NCBI GenBank assembly: GCA_904501715.1
Contig: CAJGCD010000041.1
Span: 1-14,182, forward strand
From: an uncultured Clostridia bacterium
GTDB lineage: Bacteria; Bacillota; Clostridia; Oscillospirales; CAG-272
Direction of reading: 5' to 3'
DNA length: 14,182 bases
The translations under genes and the position numbers were made by a program. Under the pieces are notes generated by a model. That model was not told where the DNA came from and searched no databases. It saw only the letters and a program-made list of their open reading frames with translations. Below, piece by piece: positions 7,192 to 13,705 of the stretch; position 1 is the stretch's first letter, and each line of letters begins with the position of its first letter.

Positions 7192-7896
7192 ATGAAGGGT
7201 CTTAATTTGCTTTTGACTATCGTACGAAGAGCTGATTCCGCTGAGTACGAGAGCTTTTTTAGAAAATGTAACGTGTCTGTTATTTATAATACGCCGTGTA
7301 ACGGAACGGCACACGAGAAAACTCTTTCTCTCTTGGGAATAGAAAAGAATGAAAAGAGCTTGCTTCTTTCCTTTATGACCGAAGAGACCTTGAAGGATGT
7401 CCTTCACGGACTCACAGTGGATATGAAGATAGACCTGCCTGACCGAGGCATCGCGGTAGCTGTACCGCTCTCGGGCGTTGGCGGAGCAAAGGCGCTTGAA
7501 TATTTCAGCGCAGGACAGAAATCGGATGAAGAAGAGAGTCAAACCGAAACAAAGGAGGATAACGGCATGCAGTCCAATCAGGAGCTTATCGTTGCTATTT
7601 ATGAAAAGGGATATACGGATATGGTAATGGATGCCGCACGTGAGGCTGGAGCTGCGGGCGGAACCACTATACGCGCAAAAGGAACCGGCGCAGGCGCGCA
7701 AAAGTTTTTTGGTCTTTCCTTGGCGGAGGAGAAGGAGATAGTTCTTATAGTTTCCGGTGCCTCAAACAAGAAGGATATAATGAAGGCTATTATGCAAAAG
7801 GCAGGCATGGACACCAAGGCTCACGCATTGGTATTCTCGCTTCCCGTTACAGACACCGCGGGCTTCCGTTTCAGCGATACCGTGGATAAGGAGTAA
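7192..7896 (+). CDS. PII-like signalling protein with two domains
   Basis: A 234-residue protein with two PII-like halves joined by an acidic linker (about residues 107-125). The second half is the clearer one: AREAGAAGGTTIRAKGTG resembles the beta-alpha core and T-loop start of PII, and LPVTDTAGF is a typical C-terminal strand. The first half (NLLLTIVRRADSAEYESFF, VAVPLSGVGG) is more diverged and has no obvious T-loop. PII proteins sense ATP/ADP and 2-oxoglutarate and bind transporters or enzymes. Placement 17 bases after the DUF1538 gene suggests this protein controls that transporter. AAGGAG at 7177-7182 supports the start. An internal AAAGGAGG (7551-7558) lies exactly 8 bases before Met126, so the second domain may also be made as a free ~109-residue protein. 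Confidence 0.8.
   Translation: MKGLNLLLTIVRRADSAEYESFFRKCNVSVIYNTPCNGTAHEKTLSLLGIEKNEKSLLLSFMTEETLKDVLHGLTVDMKIDLPDRGIAVAVPLSGVGGAKALEYFSAGQKSDEEESQTETKEDNGMQSNQELIVAIYEKGYTDMVMDAAREAGAAGGTTIRAKGTGAGAQKFFGLSLAEEKEIVLIVSGASNKKDIMKAIMQKAGMDTKAHALVFSLPVTDTAGFRFSDTVDKE
7551..7569 (+). promoter_or_regulatory. Internal ribosome binding site within the PII-like gene
   Basis: AAAGGAGG at 7551-7558 is followed after 8 bases by an in-frame ATG at 7567 (codon 126). Spacing and strength match those of real starts in this window. Translation from here would give only the second PII domain (7567-7896). Confidence 0.5.
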
Positions 7897-7900
7897 GCTT

Positions 7901-8500
7901 ATGGGCTACCAGATAATCACCATCAGCCGTCAGTTTGGAAGCGGAGGACGTACTATCGGACGCGAAGTAGCGGCAAAGCTGGGTATTCCTTGCTACGACC
8001 ATGAAATAATAGACCGACTTGAGGAAGAGAGCGGATTTGCCAGAGATTATATAGCAGATAAGGGTGAATACGCCAGCCACGGAAGTATTTTTGCCAACGG
8101 TATAGCCTCGGGCAAGAATAATCTGCACTCAGCGTCAAATCAGGACTATCTTTGGGTGCTTCAGAAAAAGATACTTACGGACATTGCCAAAAAGGGCCCC
8201 TGCGTTATAGTAGGAAGGTGTGCCGATTATATTCTGGATAAGGATTTTGACTGCTTGCGCGTTTTTATACACGCAAGCATGGAGAAGCGTGCCCACAGAA
8301 TAGTCGAGGTCTACGGAGCACGTAAGGATTCTCCAAAGAAGCGTCTTAAGAAAAAGGACAGACAGAGAAAGGCATATTACAAATATTATACCGAGACTCA
8401 GTGGGGAGTTGCCAAGAACTATCATATAGCGCTTGACAGCGGAGAGCTTGGAATTGATAAATGTGTGGACATAATAGCCGCGGTCTATAATCACGAATAA
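7901..8500 (+). CDS. Cytidylate kinase-like family protein
   Basis: A 199-residue P-loop protein of the cytidylate-kinase-like family. It begins with IITISRQFGSGGRTIGREVA, a glycine-rich loop typical of this family and different from the canonical GxxGxGKT; a helix and the segment IPCYDHEIIDRL follow. VIVGRCADYIL (after residue 100) and a basic region KKRLKKKDRQRKAYY later fit the lid and nucleotide-binding parts. True cytidylate kinase (cmk) normally starts with a standard Walker A, so I do not call this cmk; the substrate is unknown. The ribosome binding site AAGGAG overlaps the stop region of the PII-like gene, and only 4 bases separate the genes, so they are likely translationally coupled. 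A hairpin follows. Confidence 0.8.
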   Translation: MGYQIITISRQFGSGGRTIGREVAAKLGIPCYDHEIIDRLEEESGFARDYIADKGEYASHGSIFANGIASGKNNLHSASNQDYLWVLQKKILTDIAKKGPCVIVGRCADYILDKDFDCLRVFIHASMEKRAHRIVEVYGARKDSPKKRLKKKDRQRKAYYKYYTETQWGVAKNYHIALDSGELGIDKCVDIIAAVYNHE

Positions 8501-8502
8501 AA

Positions 8503-8527
8503 AAGAGCCACACAAGCTGTGGCTCTT
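8503..8527 (+). terminator. Hairpin at the end of the DUF1538 operon
   Basis: AAGAGCCACA (8503-8512) pairs perfectly with TGTGGCTCTT (8518-8527) around a 5-base loop, 3 bases after the stop codon. Only a short TT run follows, and hemW begins 20 bases later with no promoter I can see, so partial read-through into hemW is likely. Confidence 0.65.
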
Positions 8528-8547
8528 ATGTTAATCAAGGAGGAAAA

Positions 8548-9675
8548 ATGGACGGCTTAGGAATATATATACACATTCCGCTCTGCATAAAAAAATGCAG
8601 CTACTGTGACTTTTGTTCATATACCGATTTGAATAATGATATGTTTGACGCATATACCTACGAGCTTTGTCGACGCATAAAGAATTTTGCAAGTGGGCAA
8701 CATAGCAAAAGATGTGTTGAGACTGTATATTTTGGCGGAGGAACGCCTACGCTGCTTCCCATAAGGTGCTTTGAGAAAATAATGGGAACGGTTTATGAGT
8801 GCTTCAATATCGTTCCCGATGCCGAAATTACAGTTGAATGTAATCCTGCAAGCATATCCTTTGAGGGACTCTCGGGACTGAAGGCTCTTGGAATAAACAG
8901 ATTGAGCATAGGTATGCAAAGCGCAAATGATAACGAGCTTCGGGCACTTGGAAGAGTCCATACCTTCAAGGACCTATGCGATATATACGCAGATTCCCGA
9001 AGGGCAGGCTTCCATAATATAAGCCTTGATCTGATGTACGGAATTCCGGAGCAGACCCCAGACAGCTTTGAGAATACCTTGAATGAGGTGTGCAGACTTT
9101 CTCCCGAGCATATCTCGGCATACGGTCTTAAAATAGAGGACGGAACGCTGTTTTCCAAAACCAGAGACAGTCTTATTTTGCCGGACGAGGACGAGGAATA
9201 TCATATGTATTCCCGTTGTGTTGAAATATTAGAGCACAACGGATACGGCAGATATGAGATAAGCAATTTTTCAAGACCCGACAGAGAGTCGCGGCATAAT
9301 TTGAGATATTGGACACTGAAGGATTATATAGGCTTCGGGGTAGCGGCACACTCGTGTGTTGAGGGAGAGCGCTTCGGTAATTCCAGAAATATCAAAGCCT
9401 TCATTGAGGGGAAAGATATAACCGAGGAAAGATACGCGATATCAGAAGAGGAGCGGCGGCGTGAGTACGTTATGCTTGGCTTGCGCCTTGAAAGGGGAAT
9501 AGCACTCAAGGAATACCGTCAGAGGTGGGGAAGTGATTTTAAGTCTGATTTCCCCGACACCGACAGATTTATTGTCGGAGGCTTCTTCAAGGAAAAAAAT
9601 GGAAGCGTAGCCTTTACCACAAAGGGATTTTTCGTAAGCAACAGTATTCTTTCTCAAATGTTGGATTTTGAATAA
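8548..9675 (+). CDS. hemW: Radical SAM heme chaperone HemW
   Basis: A 375-residue radical SAM protein of the HemN/HemW group. The N-terminal YIHIPLCIKKCSYCDF carries the iron-sulfur cluster motif (Cys13, Cys17, Cys20), with a further Cys23. GGGTPTLLP, the ECNP segment, LDLMYGIPEQT and GFGVAAHS are all typical of the family. HemW binds heme and inserts it into target proteins such as respiratory enzymes; it was formerly annotated as oxygen-independent coproporphyrinogen III oxidase. HemW over HemN is favoured by length and by the absence of the N-terminal extension of HemN. AAGGAGG (8537-8543) lies 4 bases before the ATG. In many Firmicutes hemW lies near lepA and hrcA; that is not the case here. 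Confidence 0.9.
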   Translation: MDGLGIYIHIPLCIKKCSYCDFCSYTDLNNDMFDAYTYELCRRIKNFASGQHSKRCVETVYFGGGTPTLLPIRCFEKIMGTVYECFNIVPDAEITVECNPASISFEGLSGLKALGINRLSIGMQSANDNELRALGRVHTFKDLCDIYADSRRAGFHNISLDLMYGIPEQTPDSFENTLNEVCRLSPEHISAYGLKIEDGTLFSKTRDSLILPDEDEEYHMYSRCVEILEHNGYGRYEISNFSRPDRESRHNLRYWTLKDYIGFGVAAHSCVEGERFGNSRNIKAFIEGKDITEERYAISEEERRREYVMLGLRLERGIALKEYRQRWGSDFKSDFPDTDRFIVGGFFKEKNGSVAFTTKGFFVSNSILSQMLDFE

Positions 9676-9688
9676 TGCGTGAAAACTG

Positions 9689-9717
9689 TTGACAATTAGC
9701 AGGTAATATTGTAAAAT
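9689..9717 (+). promoter_or_regulatory. SigA-type promoter of the DUF1292 gene
   Basis: TTGACA (9689-9694) and TAAAAT (9712-9717) with a 17-base spacer, about 30 bases before the start codon. Confidence 0.75.
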
Positions 9718-9747
9718 ATAAATACAATCAAAATAAGGAGACAAACA

Positions 9748-10056
9748 ATGAACGACAACAAAAATATCAATAACGAAGAAGCGATGGCTGAAATATTTAC
9801 TCTTACCGATGAGGACGGAAACGAGATAGATTTTGAGGTTATCGGAGAATACGAAAAGAACGGCGAGAGATATTTTGCTATGATACCCGTTGAGGACGAG
9901 GACGCAAATGATGACGTTTGCGAATACGTTATCCTTAAGCTCGCAAAGGACGGAGATGAGGATGTACTCGTTACAGTGGATGACGATGATGAGCTTGACG
10001 ATATAGCAGATTATTTCGACGATCTTTTTTCTCAGGAGATAGATTACGATAATTAA
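9748..10056 (+). CDS. DUF1292 family protein (YrzB-like)
   Basis: A small, very acidic protein of 102 residues. The core IFTLTDEDGNEIDFEVIGEYEKNGERYFAMIPVED is characteristic of DUF1292, whose Bacillus member YrzB is of unknown function and lies in the yrzL-yrrK-yrzB cluster. After the core comes a long Asp/Glu-rich tail with LDDIADYFDDLF. No membrane segment or cysteine pair is present. It has its own SigA-type promoter and an AAGGAG ribosome binding site (9735-9740), and appears monocistronic with the 6S-like RNA following. The usual partners yrzL and yrrK are not next to it here. Confidence 0.85.
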   Translation: MNDNKNINNEEAMAEIFTLTDEDGNEIDFEVIGEYEKNGERYFAMIPVEDEDANDDVCEYVILKLAKDGDEDVLVTVDDDDELDDIADYFDDLFSQEIDYDN

Positions 10057-10106
10057 AAAGAAAAGATAGGAATATCACGAGGTATTTCTGCTTAAACTTA
10101 TATCAA

Positions 10107-10112
10107 TATAAT
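10107..10112 (+). promoter_or_regulatory. Candidate -10 element for the 6S-like RNA
   Basis: A perfect TATAAT lies about 40-50 bases before the structured RNA. The -35 is weak (TTTCTG at 10085-10090, 16-base spacer). If used, the primary transcript starts near 10119 and may be trimmed at its 5' end. Confidence 0.4.
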
Positions 10113-10149
10113 ACCCTGCTTAGTGCGTGATAATCGGTCATAAGAGCCA

Positions 10150-10368
10150 CATTTAGTTAAAGGAGTCTGAAACAGAGTTCGACCGTGGTTTGCAGACCTC
10201 CCTCATTTCATCTTGATTGACTTGTCTCAACATGATTTCGAGGACGTTGGGAGCAGTAAAGCGTGAGATAGGACACCACCCTGAAAAAAAGGGTCTCTCT
10301 ATTTCGGTTACACGGCTCGGCGGGGCAACAGATAAAGGCGCTACTGATTTTGGGGAGCGCCTTTTTTT
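10150..10368 (+). ncRNA. ssrS: Probable 6S RNA
   Basis: This gap has no credible gene but a clear RNA architecture. An outer stem (TCTG 10166-10169 with CAGA 10329-10332; CCGTG 10183-10187 with CACGG 10311-10315) encloses an inner stem (CTCCC 10198-10202 with GGGAG 10249-10253) and an apical hairpin (CATCTTGA 10209-10216 with TCAACATG 10227-10234). A small hairpin (ACCCT 10278-10282 with AGGGT 10290-10294) lies on the 3' side. Both sides recall E. coli 6S RNA from memory: TCTGA..TTCG..CCC..TTTCAT on the 5' side, and GACACC..hairpin..GGTTACA..GGCGG on the 3' side. 6S RNA mimics an open promoter and binds SigA-RNA polymerase. A terminator ends it. The 5' end is uncertain. SRP RNA, tmRNA, RNase P RNA and T-box hallmarks are absent. 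Confidence 0.7.
10334..10368 (+). terminator. Intrinsic terminator of the 6S-like RNA
   Basis: AAAGGCGCT (10334-10342) pairs with AGCGCCTTT (10356-10364) around a 13-base loop, and seven T residues run through 10362-10368. This is the best classical terminator in the window. Confidence 0.85.
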
Positions 10369-10424
10369 GCGCAAATATCCGTAACCGTGCATATACTGTC
10401 AAAAAAGAATATGTGAGGTGTCAT

Positions 10425-10916
10425 ATGTATATAAGCAACGGATATTCTGATTTTTCGGGACTTTTCGGAAGAAGACCAAAGGCAATAGCAAGACTCAGGG
10501 GAAGTGAGGCGTATCCCGAGATATATGGAACGGTGCGCTTTTATGAAGCGCCTATGGGAGTATTGGTGGTAGCGGACGTAAATGGCTTGCCACAGGGGCA
10601 GACCTCTTGTGAGGGAAGGATATTTGGATTTCATATCCACGAGGGAGGTCAATGCGCGGGAAACGCAAATGACCCCTTTGGCGACGTTGGCAGTCACTAT
10701 AATCCCGATGGGTGTGAGCATCCCTATCACGCTGGTGACCTTCCGCCGCTTTTCGGCGTAGGAGGCAATGCCTTTTCAGCGTTTCTGACAAATCGCTTCA
10801 GTATAGAGGAGATAGTAGGAAAGACTGTAATAATCCACGATTCACCCGATGATTTTACTACTCAACCCTCGGGAAATTCAGGAAATAAGATAGCTTGCGG
10901 AGAAATAAAAGGATAA
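10425..10916 (+). CDS. sodC: Cu/Zn superoxide dismutase family protein, no signal peptide
   Basis: A 163-residue SodC-like protein; the reaction would be dismutation of superoxide to oxygen and peroxide. Metal ligands are all visible: His70 and His72 (GFHIHE), bridging His91 (GSHYNP), His99, His102 and Asp105 (zinc site), and His138 (VIIHD). Cys77 and Cys158 (ACG) match the conserved intrasubunit disulfide. The catalytic arginine near the C-terminus is Lys155 here (GNSGNKIACG). The zinc loop between His99 and His102 is shorter than in the human enzyme. I start at ATG 10425, with GAGGTG just upstream, because the earlier in-frame ATG at 10350 lies inside the terminator of the preceding RNA. 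There is no signal peptide, so the protein is probably cytoplasmic, unlike most bacterial SodC. Confidence 0.85.
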   Translation: MYISNGYSDFSGLFGRRPKAIARLRGSEAYPEIYGTVRFYEAPMGVLVVADVNGLPQGQTSCEGRIFGFHIHEGGQCAGNANDPFGDVGSHYNPDGCEHPYHAGDLPPLFGVGGNAFSAFLTNRFSIEEIVGKTVIIHDSPDDFTTQPSGNSGNKIACGEIKG

Positions 10917-10925
10917 GACTTTCTG

Positions 10926-10954
10926 TTGACAAAATAGTGATAAAATGCTATAAT
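10926..10954 (+). promoter_or_regulatory. SigA-type extended -10 promoter of ppa
   Basis: TTGACA (10926-10931) and TATAAT (10949-10954) are perfect hexamers with a 17-base spacer and a TG before the -10, probably one of the strongest promoters in the window. It starts just after the sodC stop codon. Confidence 0.85.
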
Positions 10955-10984
10955 ATGATTATAAAAAAGCAGGAGGACAAAAAC

Positions 10985-11518
10985 ATGTCTAATATCTGGC
11001 ACGATATTTCTCCCAAAAGGATAGCGCCCGATGATTTTATCTGTGTTGTGGAGATATCAAAGGGAAGTAAGAAAAAATATGAGCTTGACAAGGAGACGGG
11101 ATATATAATCCTCGACCGAATTCTTTATACATCTACGCACTATCCCGCAAATTACGGATTTATTCCTCGCACCTACGGTGATGACGGCGACCCGCTGGAC
11201 GTTCTGCTCATCTGTGCAGAGCCTCTTGAGCCGCTGTCTTTGGTGCGGGCGTATCCAATCGGAGTTATTTCTATGATGGATAACGGAAGGCACGACGAAA
11301 AAATAATTGCTATTCCGTTCAATGACCCCAATTACAATCAGTACACTAACATCGACCAGCTTCCCGCGCATCTCTTTGATGAAATGAGACACTTTTTCAG
11401 CGTTTATAAGAGCCTTGAAAACAAGGAAACAGCCGTTAACGAGGTAAGCCCTCACGACGAGGCGGTGAATATAATAAAGGAAGCCATAGATAATTACATC
11501 AATAATTTCTGCAAATAA
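10985..11518 (+). CDS. ppa: Inorganic pyrophosphatase, family I
   Basis: A 177-residue soluble pyrophosphatase that hydrolyses PPi to two phosphates and drives biosynthetic reactions. The signature DGDPLDV (Asp67, Asp69, Asp72) binds the catalytic metals. Other active-site residues of the family are visible: Glu23, Lys31 and Glu33 in the EISKGSKKKYE segment, Arg45, Tyr57, Asp and Lys in RHDEK, and the Tyr-Lys pair of HFFSVYK. Length is normal. The ATG at 10985 has AGGAGG 8 bases upstream (10971-10976) and follows a strong SigA promoter; a longer in-frame reading from 10895 would start inside sodC and ahead of this promoter. The metallophosphoesterase gene follows after 6 bases, so the two are probably co-transcribed. 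Confidence 0.92.
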   Translation: MSNIWHDISPKRIAPDDFICVVEISKGSKKKYELDKETGYIILDRILYTSTHYPANYGFIPRTYGDDGDPLDVLLICAEPLEPLSLVRAYPIGVISMMDNGRHDEKIIAIPFNDPNYNQYTNIDQLPAHLFDEMRHFFSVYKSLENKETAVNEVSPHDEAVNIIKEAIDNYINNFCK

Positions 11519-11524
11519 GAGAAT

Positions 11525-12274
11525 ATGAAGCAGACCTTTTACCGTTTAAATAACGTTGCCTTTGGCAAGGGCTTTCGCATCGCTCTCGTTGCAGATCTCC
11601 ACGCGGGGAGACCCGATAAGGCGGTAGAGCTTTTGAAAGACTTAGCCCCCGACTATATCCTTTTGGCGGGAGATATACTTGAGGCTCTTGACGGAAGCCG
11701 TGATAGTGAAAATGAACAAGCCTTCGGTATATTTAAGGCGTGTACTGATATTGCTCCCACCTTTTACTGTACGGGAAATCATGAGGACGGGGGAGTACAT
11801 TCGGGCAGCCGAAAATGGAAGAGAAGCGGCGGTAAGGAAAGGGTATACACCCAGAAAAATATCCAAAGGATAAAGCAGTCGGGAGTTACCTTGCTTATTG
11901 ATGATTATGCTCTTAAGGACGGTGTAGCATTTGGGGGACTCGCGTCGGGACTTATCCTTAGAGATGGAAGACCTAACTTGGATTTCCTGACTCGGTTTTC
12001 CGCGGCAAAGGCACCCAAAATACTTATATGCCATCACCCCGAATATTACGAAAAATACCTCAAGGAATATGATATAGACCTTATAGTAAGCGGACACGCT
12101 CACGGAGGACAGTGGCGGATATTCGGCAAAGGAGTCTACGCCCCTGGGCAGGGTCTTTTCCCCAAATACACCTCGGGAGTACACGACGGACGTTTAGTAA
12201 TAAGCAGAGGACTGAAAAAAAGCTTTATACCGAGATTTTTCAATCCCAAGGAAATAGTAATAATTGATTTTTGA
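11525..12274 (+). CDS. Calcineurin-like metallophosphoesterase (YkuE-like)
   Basis: A 249-residue metal-dependent phosphoesterase. The five family motifs are all present: DLH (Asp24, His26), GD (Asp50), GNHE (Asn85, His86), CHHPE (His170/His171) and GHAHGGQ (His191, His193). The order and the terminal GHAHGGQWR..G segment resemble the YkuE group of bacterial phosphoesterases. Many members have an N-terminal membrane segment or twin-arginine signal; this one has none and is likely cytosolic. Substrate is unknown. The start follows the ppa stop after 6 bases with only a weak purine-rich site (AAGAGA), so translation may depend on coupling to ppa. The lipoprotein gene starts 9 bases after its stop. 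Confidence 0.88.
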   Translation: MKQTFYRLNNVAFGKGFRIALVADLHAGRPDKAVELLKDLAPDYILLAGDILEALDGSRDSENEQAFGIFKACTDIAPTFYCTGNHEDGGVHSGSRKWKRSGGKERVYTQKNIQRIKQSGVTLLIDDYALKDGVAFGGLASGLILRDGRPNLDFLTRFSAAKAPKILICHHPEYYEKYLKEYDIDLIVSGHAHGGQWRIFGKGVYAPGQGLFPKYTSGVHDGRLVISRGLKKSFIPRFFNPKEIVIIDF

Positions 12275-12283
12275 GAGGATAAT

Positions 12284-13621
12284 ATGAAAAGAATTTTAGC
12301 TATCATACTGATATTGATAATTACGTCTTCATTATTTGTATCGTGCGGCGAAAAGGAAGAGGGTACATCGTCATCCACATCCCAGACCACGCAGAATACG
12401 GGTAATGGCGGCGGTGCGGCTGTTGATGAGCTGGACAAGCTTGCGGGCAAAACGCCTAAGGAGCTGTACGATGCTACCGTAAGCGCGCTGGATGCTATGA
12501 GTGAATATCACGTGGCGTTCAAGCAAACGTCTAAGGTCAATTTTGGAAACGAGCCTATTGTAAGCGAAAATACTGACGAATATAAGGTGAACGGCAACAA
12601 TGCATACATAAAATATGTGAGTGCGTCTGCAAAAACCGAGGAGCTGTGGTTAGTGGACGGTACGCTGTACCGAAGCACCTCCGCGGGCAAGGATAAGAGT
12701 AAAATGGATGCCACCACTTTTGCTTCCCGTTATCTTCTGGATATGGGAACTGTAATATTCCCCTTGGCGGATACTTATTTCACAGATGCTAAATTCGTAA
12801 AAGAAGAAAACGGCTACAAGCTGGAGATCTCCATAACTAAAGAGGATTACGCACAGTATGCACAAGCCGAGCTGGCGGATGATGCGTTATACGTGATTTC
12901 CTATGATGATAAGGGCAATATACTTTCAACCAAGATGTCTGTGGCATACAGCGCGTCGAACAGTGTAACAATAGAGTATATTACTGATATTGAATTTAAG
13001 GAGTGCGGTACTTCAAGCGCAATCTCAGTCCCTGCGGATGCCGATGCGTACAGAAATGCCCTAAGCCTTGACGAGCTTGATTTGAGTGCGGTTGACAGCC
13101 TTGATAAGTTTGCGGATAGCACCGAGCCTACCGATTACGTTATGATTGACGTTAAGGACCACGGAAAGATAGTTGTTCGTCTTTTCCCCAACGTAGCTCC
13201 TGCCACGGTTGCTAACTTTAAGAAATTGGTGTCCGAAAATTTCTATGACGGATTGATATTCCACCGCGTCATAAAGGACTTTATGATACAGGGTGGAGAT
13301 ATTGACGGCGACGGAGTTTCAAACGTGGGCGTTACGACCATAAAGGGAGAGTTTTACAGTAATGGATTTATAAACAATCTCTCTCATCTGCGCGGAGTTA
13401 TCTCTATGGCTCGTTTGGGTGATGATATGGATTCGGCATCCACGCAGTTCTTTATAATGCATAAGGACGTGGATATCGACGGAGAATACGCTGCCTTCGG
13501 ATACGTGGTATACGGCTTAGATGTAGTTGATTCCATTGCGGGTGTAGCTACTGATGAGGATACCGACAAGCCCCTTACGGACGTAGTTATCAATTCGGCA
13601 AAATTTGTTGCTTTGAAATAA
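12284..13621 (+). CDS. Lipoprotein with C-terminal cyclophilin-type peptidyl-prolyl isomerase domain
   Basis: A 445-residue surface lipoprotein. Residues 1-20 form a signal peptide with lipobox ending LFVSC, so Cys21 is the lipidated residue; a Ser/Thr/Gly-rich linker follows. Residues ~45-270 form a beta-rich domain (alternating strands, SEYHVAFKQTSKV, EYKVNGNNAYIKY) resembling lipoprotein domains that bind lipids or carry proteins, but I cannot assign a family. Residues ~283-445 are a cyclophilin: FHRVIKDFMIQGGD contains the catalytic Arg and Phe, and STQFFIMH supplies Gln and Phe. The Trp that binds cyclosporin in human cyclophilin A is not conserved (region VDIDGEYAAFG). It probably assists folding of secreted proteins outside the membrane. 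The start has GAGAGG close upstream and is 9 bases after the phosphoesterase stop. A strong hairpin ends the transcript. Confidence 0.88.
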   Translation: MKRILAIILILIITSSLFVSCGEKEEGTSSSTSQTTQNTGNGGGAAVDELDKLAGKTPKELYDATVSALDAMSEYHVAFKQTSKVNFGNEPIVSENTDEYKVNGNNAYIKYVSASAKTEELWLVDGTLYRSTSAGKDKSKMDATTFASRYLLDMGTVIFPLADTYFTDAKFVKEENGYKLEISITKEDYAQYAQAELADDALYVISYDDKGNILSTKMSVAYSASNSVTIEYITDIEFKECGTSSAISVPADADAYRNALSLDELDLSAVDSLDKFADSTEPTDYVMIDVKDHGKIVVRLFPNVAPATVANFKKLVSENFYDGLIFHRVIKDFMIQGGDIDGDGVSNVGVTTIKGEFYSNGFINNLSHLRGVISMARLGDDMDSASTQFFIMHKDVDIDGEYAAFGYVVYGLDVVDSIAGVATDEDTDKPLTDVVINSAKFVALK

Positions 13622-13622
13622 T

Positions 13623-13655
13623 AAATAAGACGGAAGCGCGGCTTCCGTCTTATTT
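13623..13655. terminator. Strong bidirectional hairpin after the cyclophilin lipoprotein gene
   Basis: Positions 13623-13637 and 13641-13655 are perfectly complementary over 15 bases (GACGGAAGC with GCTTCCGTC at the core) around a 3-base loop. A-rich and T-rich flanks let it work on either strand. It starts 2 bases after the stop codon. Confidence 0.85.
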
Positions 13656-13705
13656 GTATAAAAGCAAAGAAAAAGGCAAATGCTAACTTCATAAAAGGAG
13701 TTAGT

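Noticed and set aside
7012..7701. Minus-strand open frame of 229 codons opposite the DUF1538/PII genes
   Set aside because: It lies across two real genes on the other strand, has low-complexity Ser/Leu composition typical of shadow frames, and no start signals.
7901..8500. True cytidylate kinase (cmk)
   Set aside because: The N-terminus has the SRQFGSGGRTIG loop of the cytidylate-kinase-like family rather than the canonical Walker A of Cmk.
10150..10340. T-box or other riboswitch upstream of sodC
   Set aside because: There is no T-box GGTGG-type antiterminator consensus, and the terminator-closed structure fits 6S RNA better.
10350..10424. ATG at 10350 as start of the SodC-like protein
   Set aside because: It falls within the terminator hairpin of the 6S-like RNA, and the added residues do not form a signal peptide. 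ATG 10425 has a ribosome binding site.
10895..10984. Longer N-terminus for the pyrophosphatase
   Set aside because: It would start inside sodC and read through the ppa promoter. The family N-terminus and AGGAGG both fit ATG 10985.
11642..12184. Minus-strand open frame of 180 codons opposite the phosphoesterase
   Set aside because: The plus-strand frame carries all five catalytic motifs, while the minus frame has no motif or ribosome binding site.
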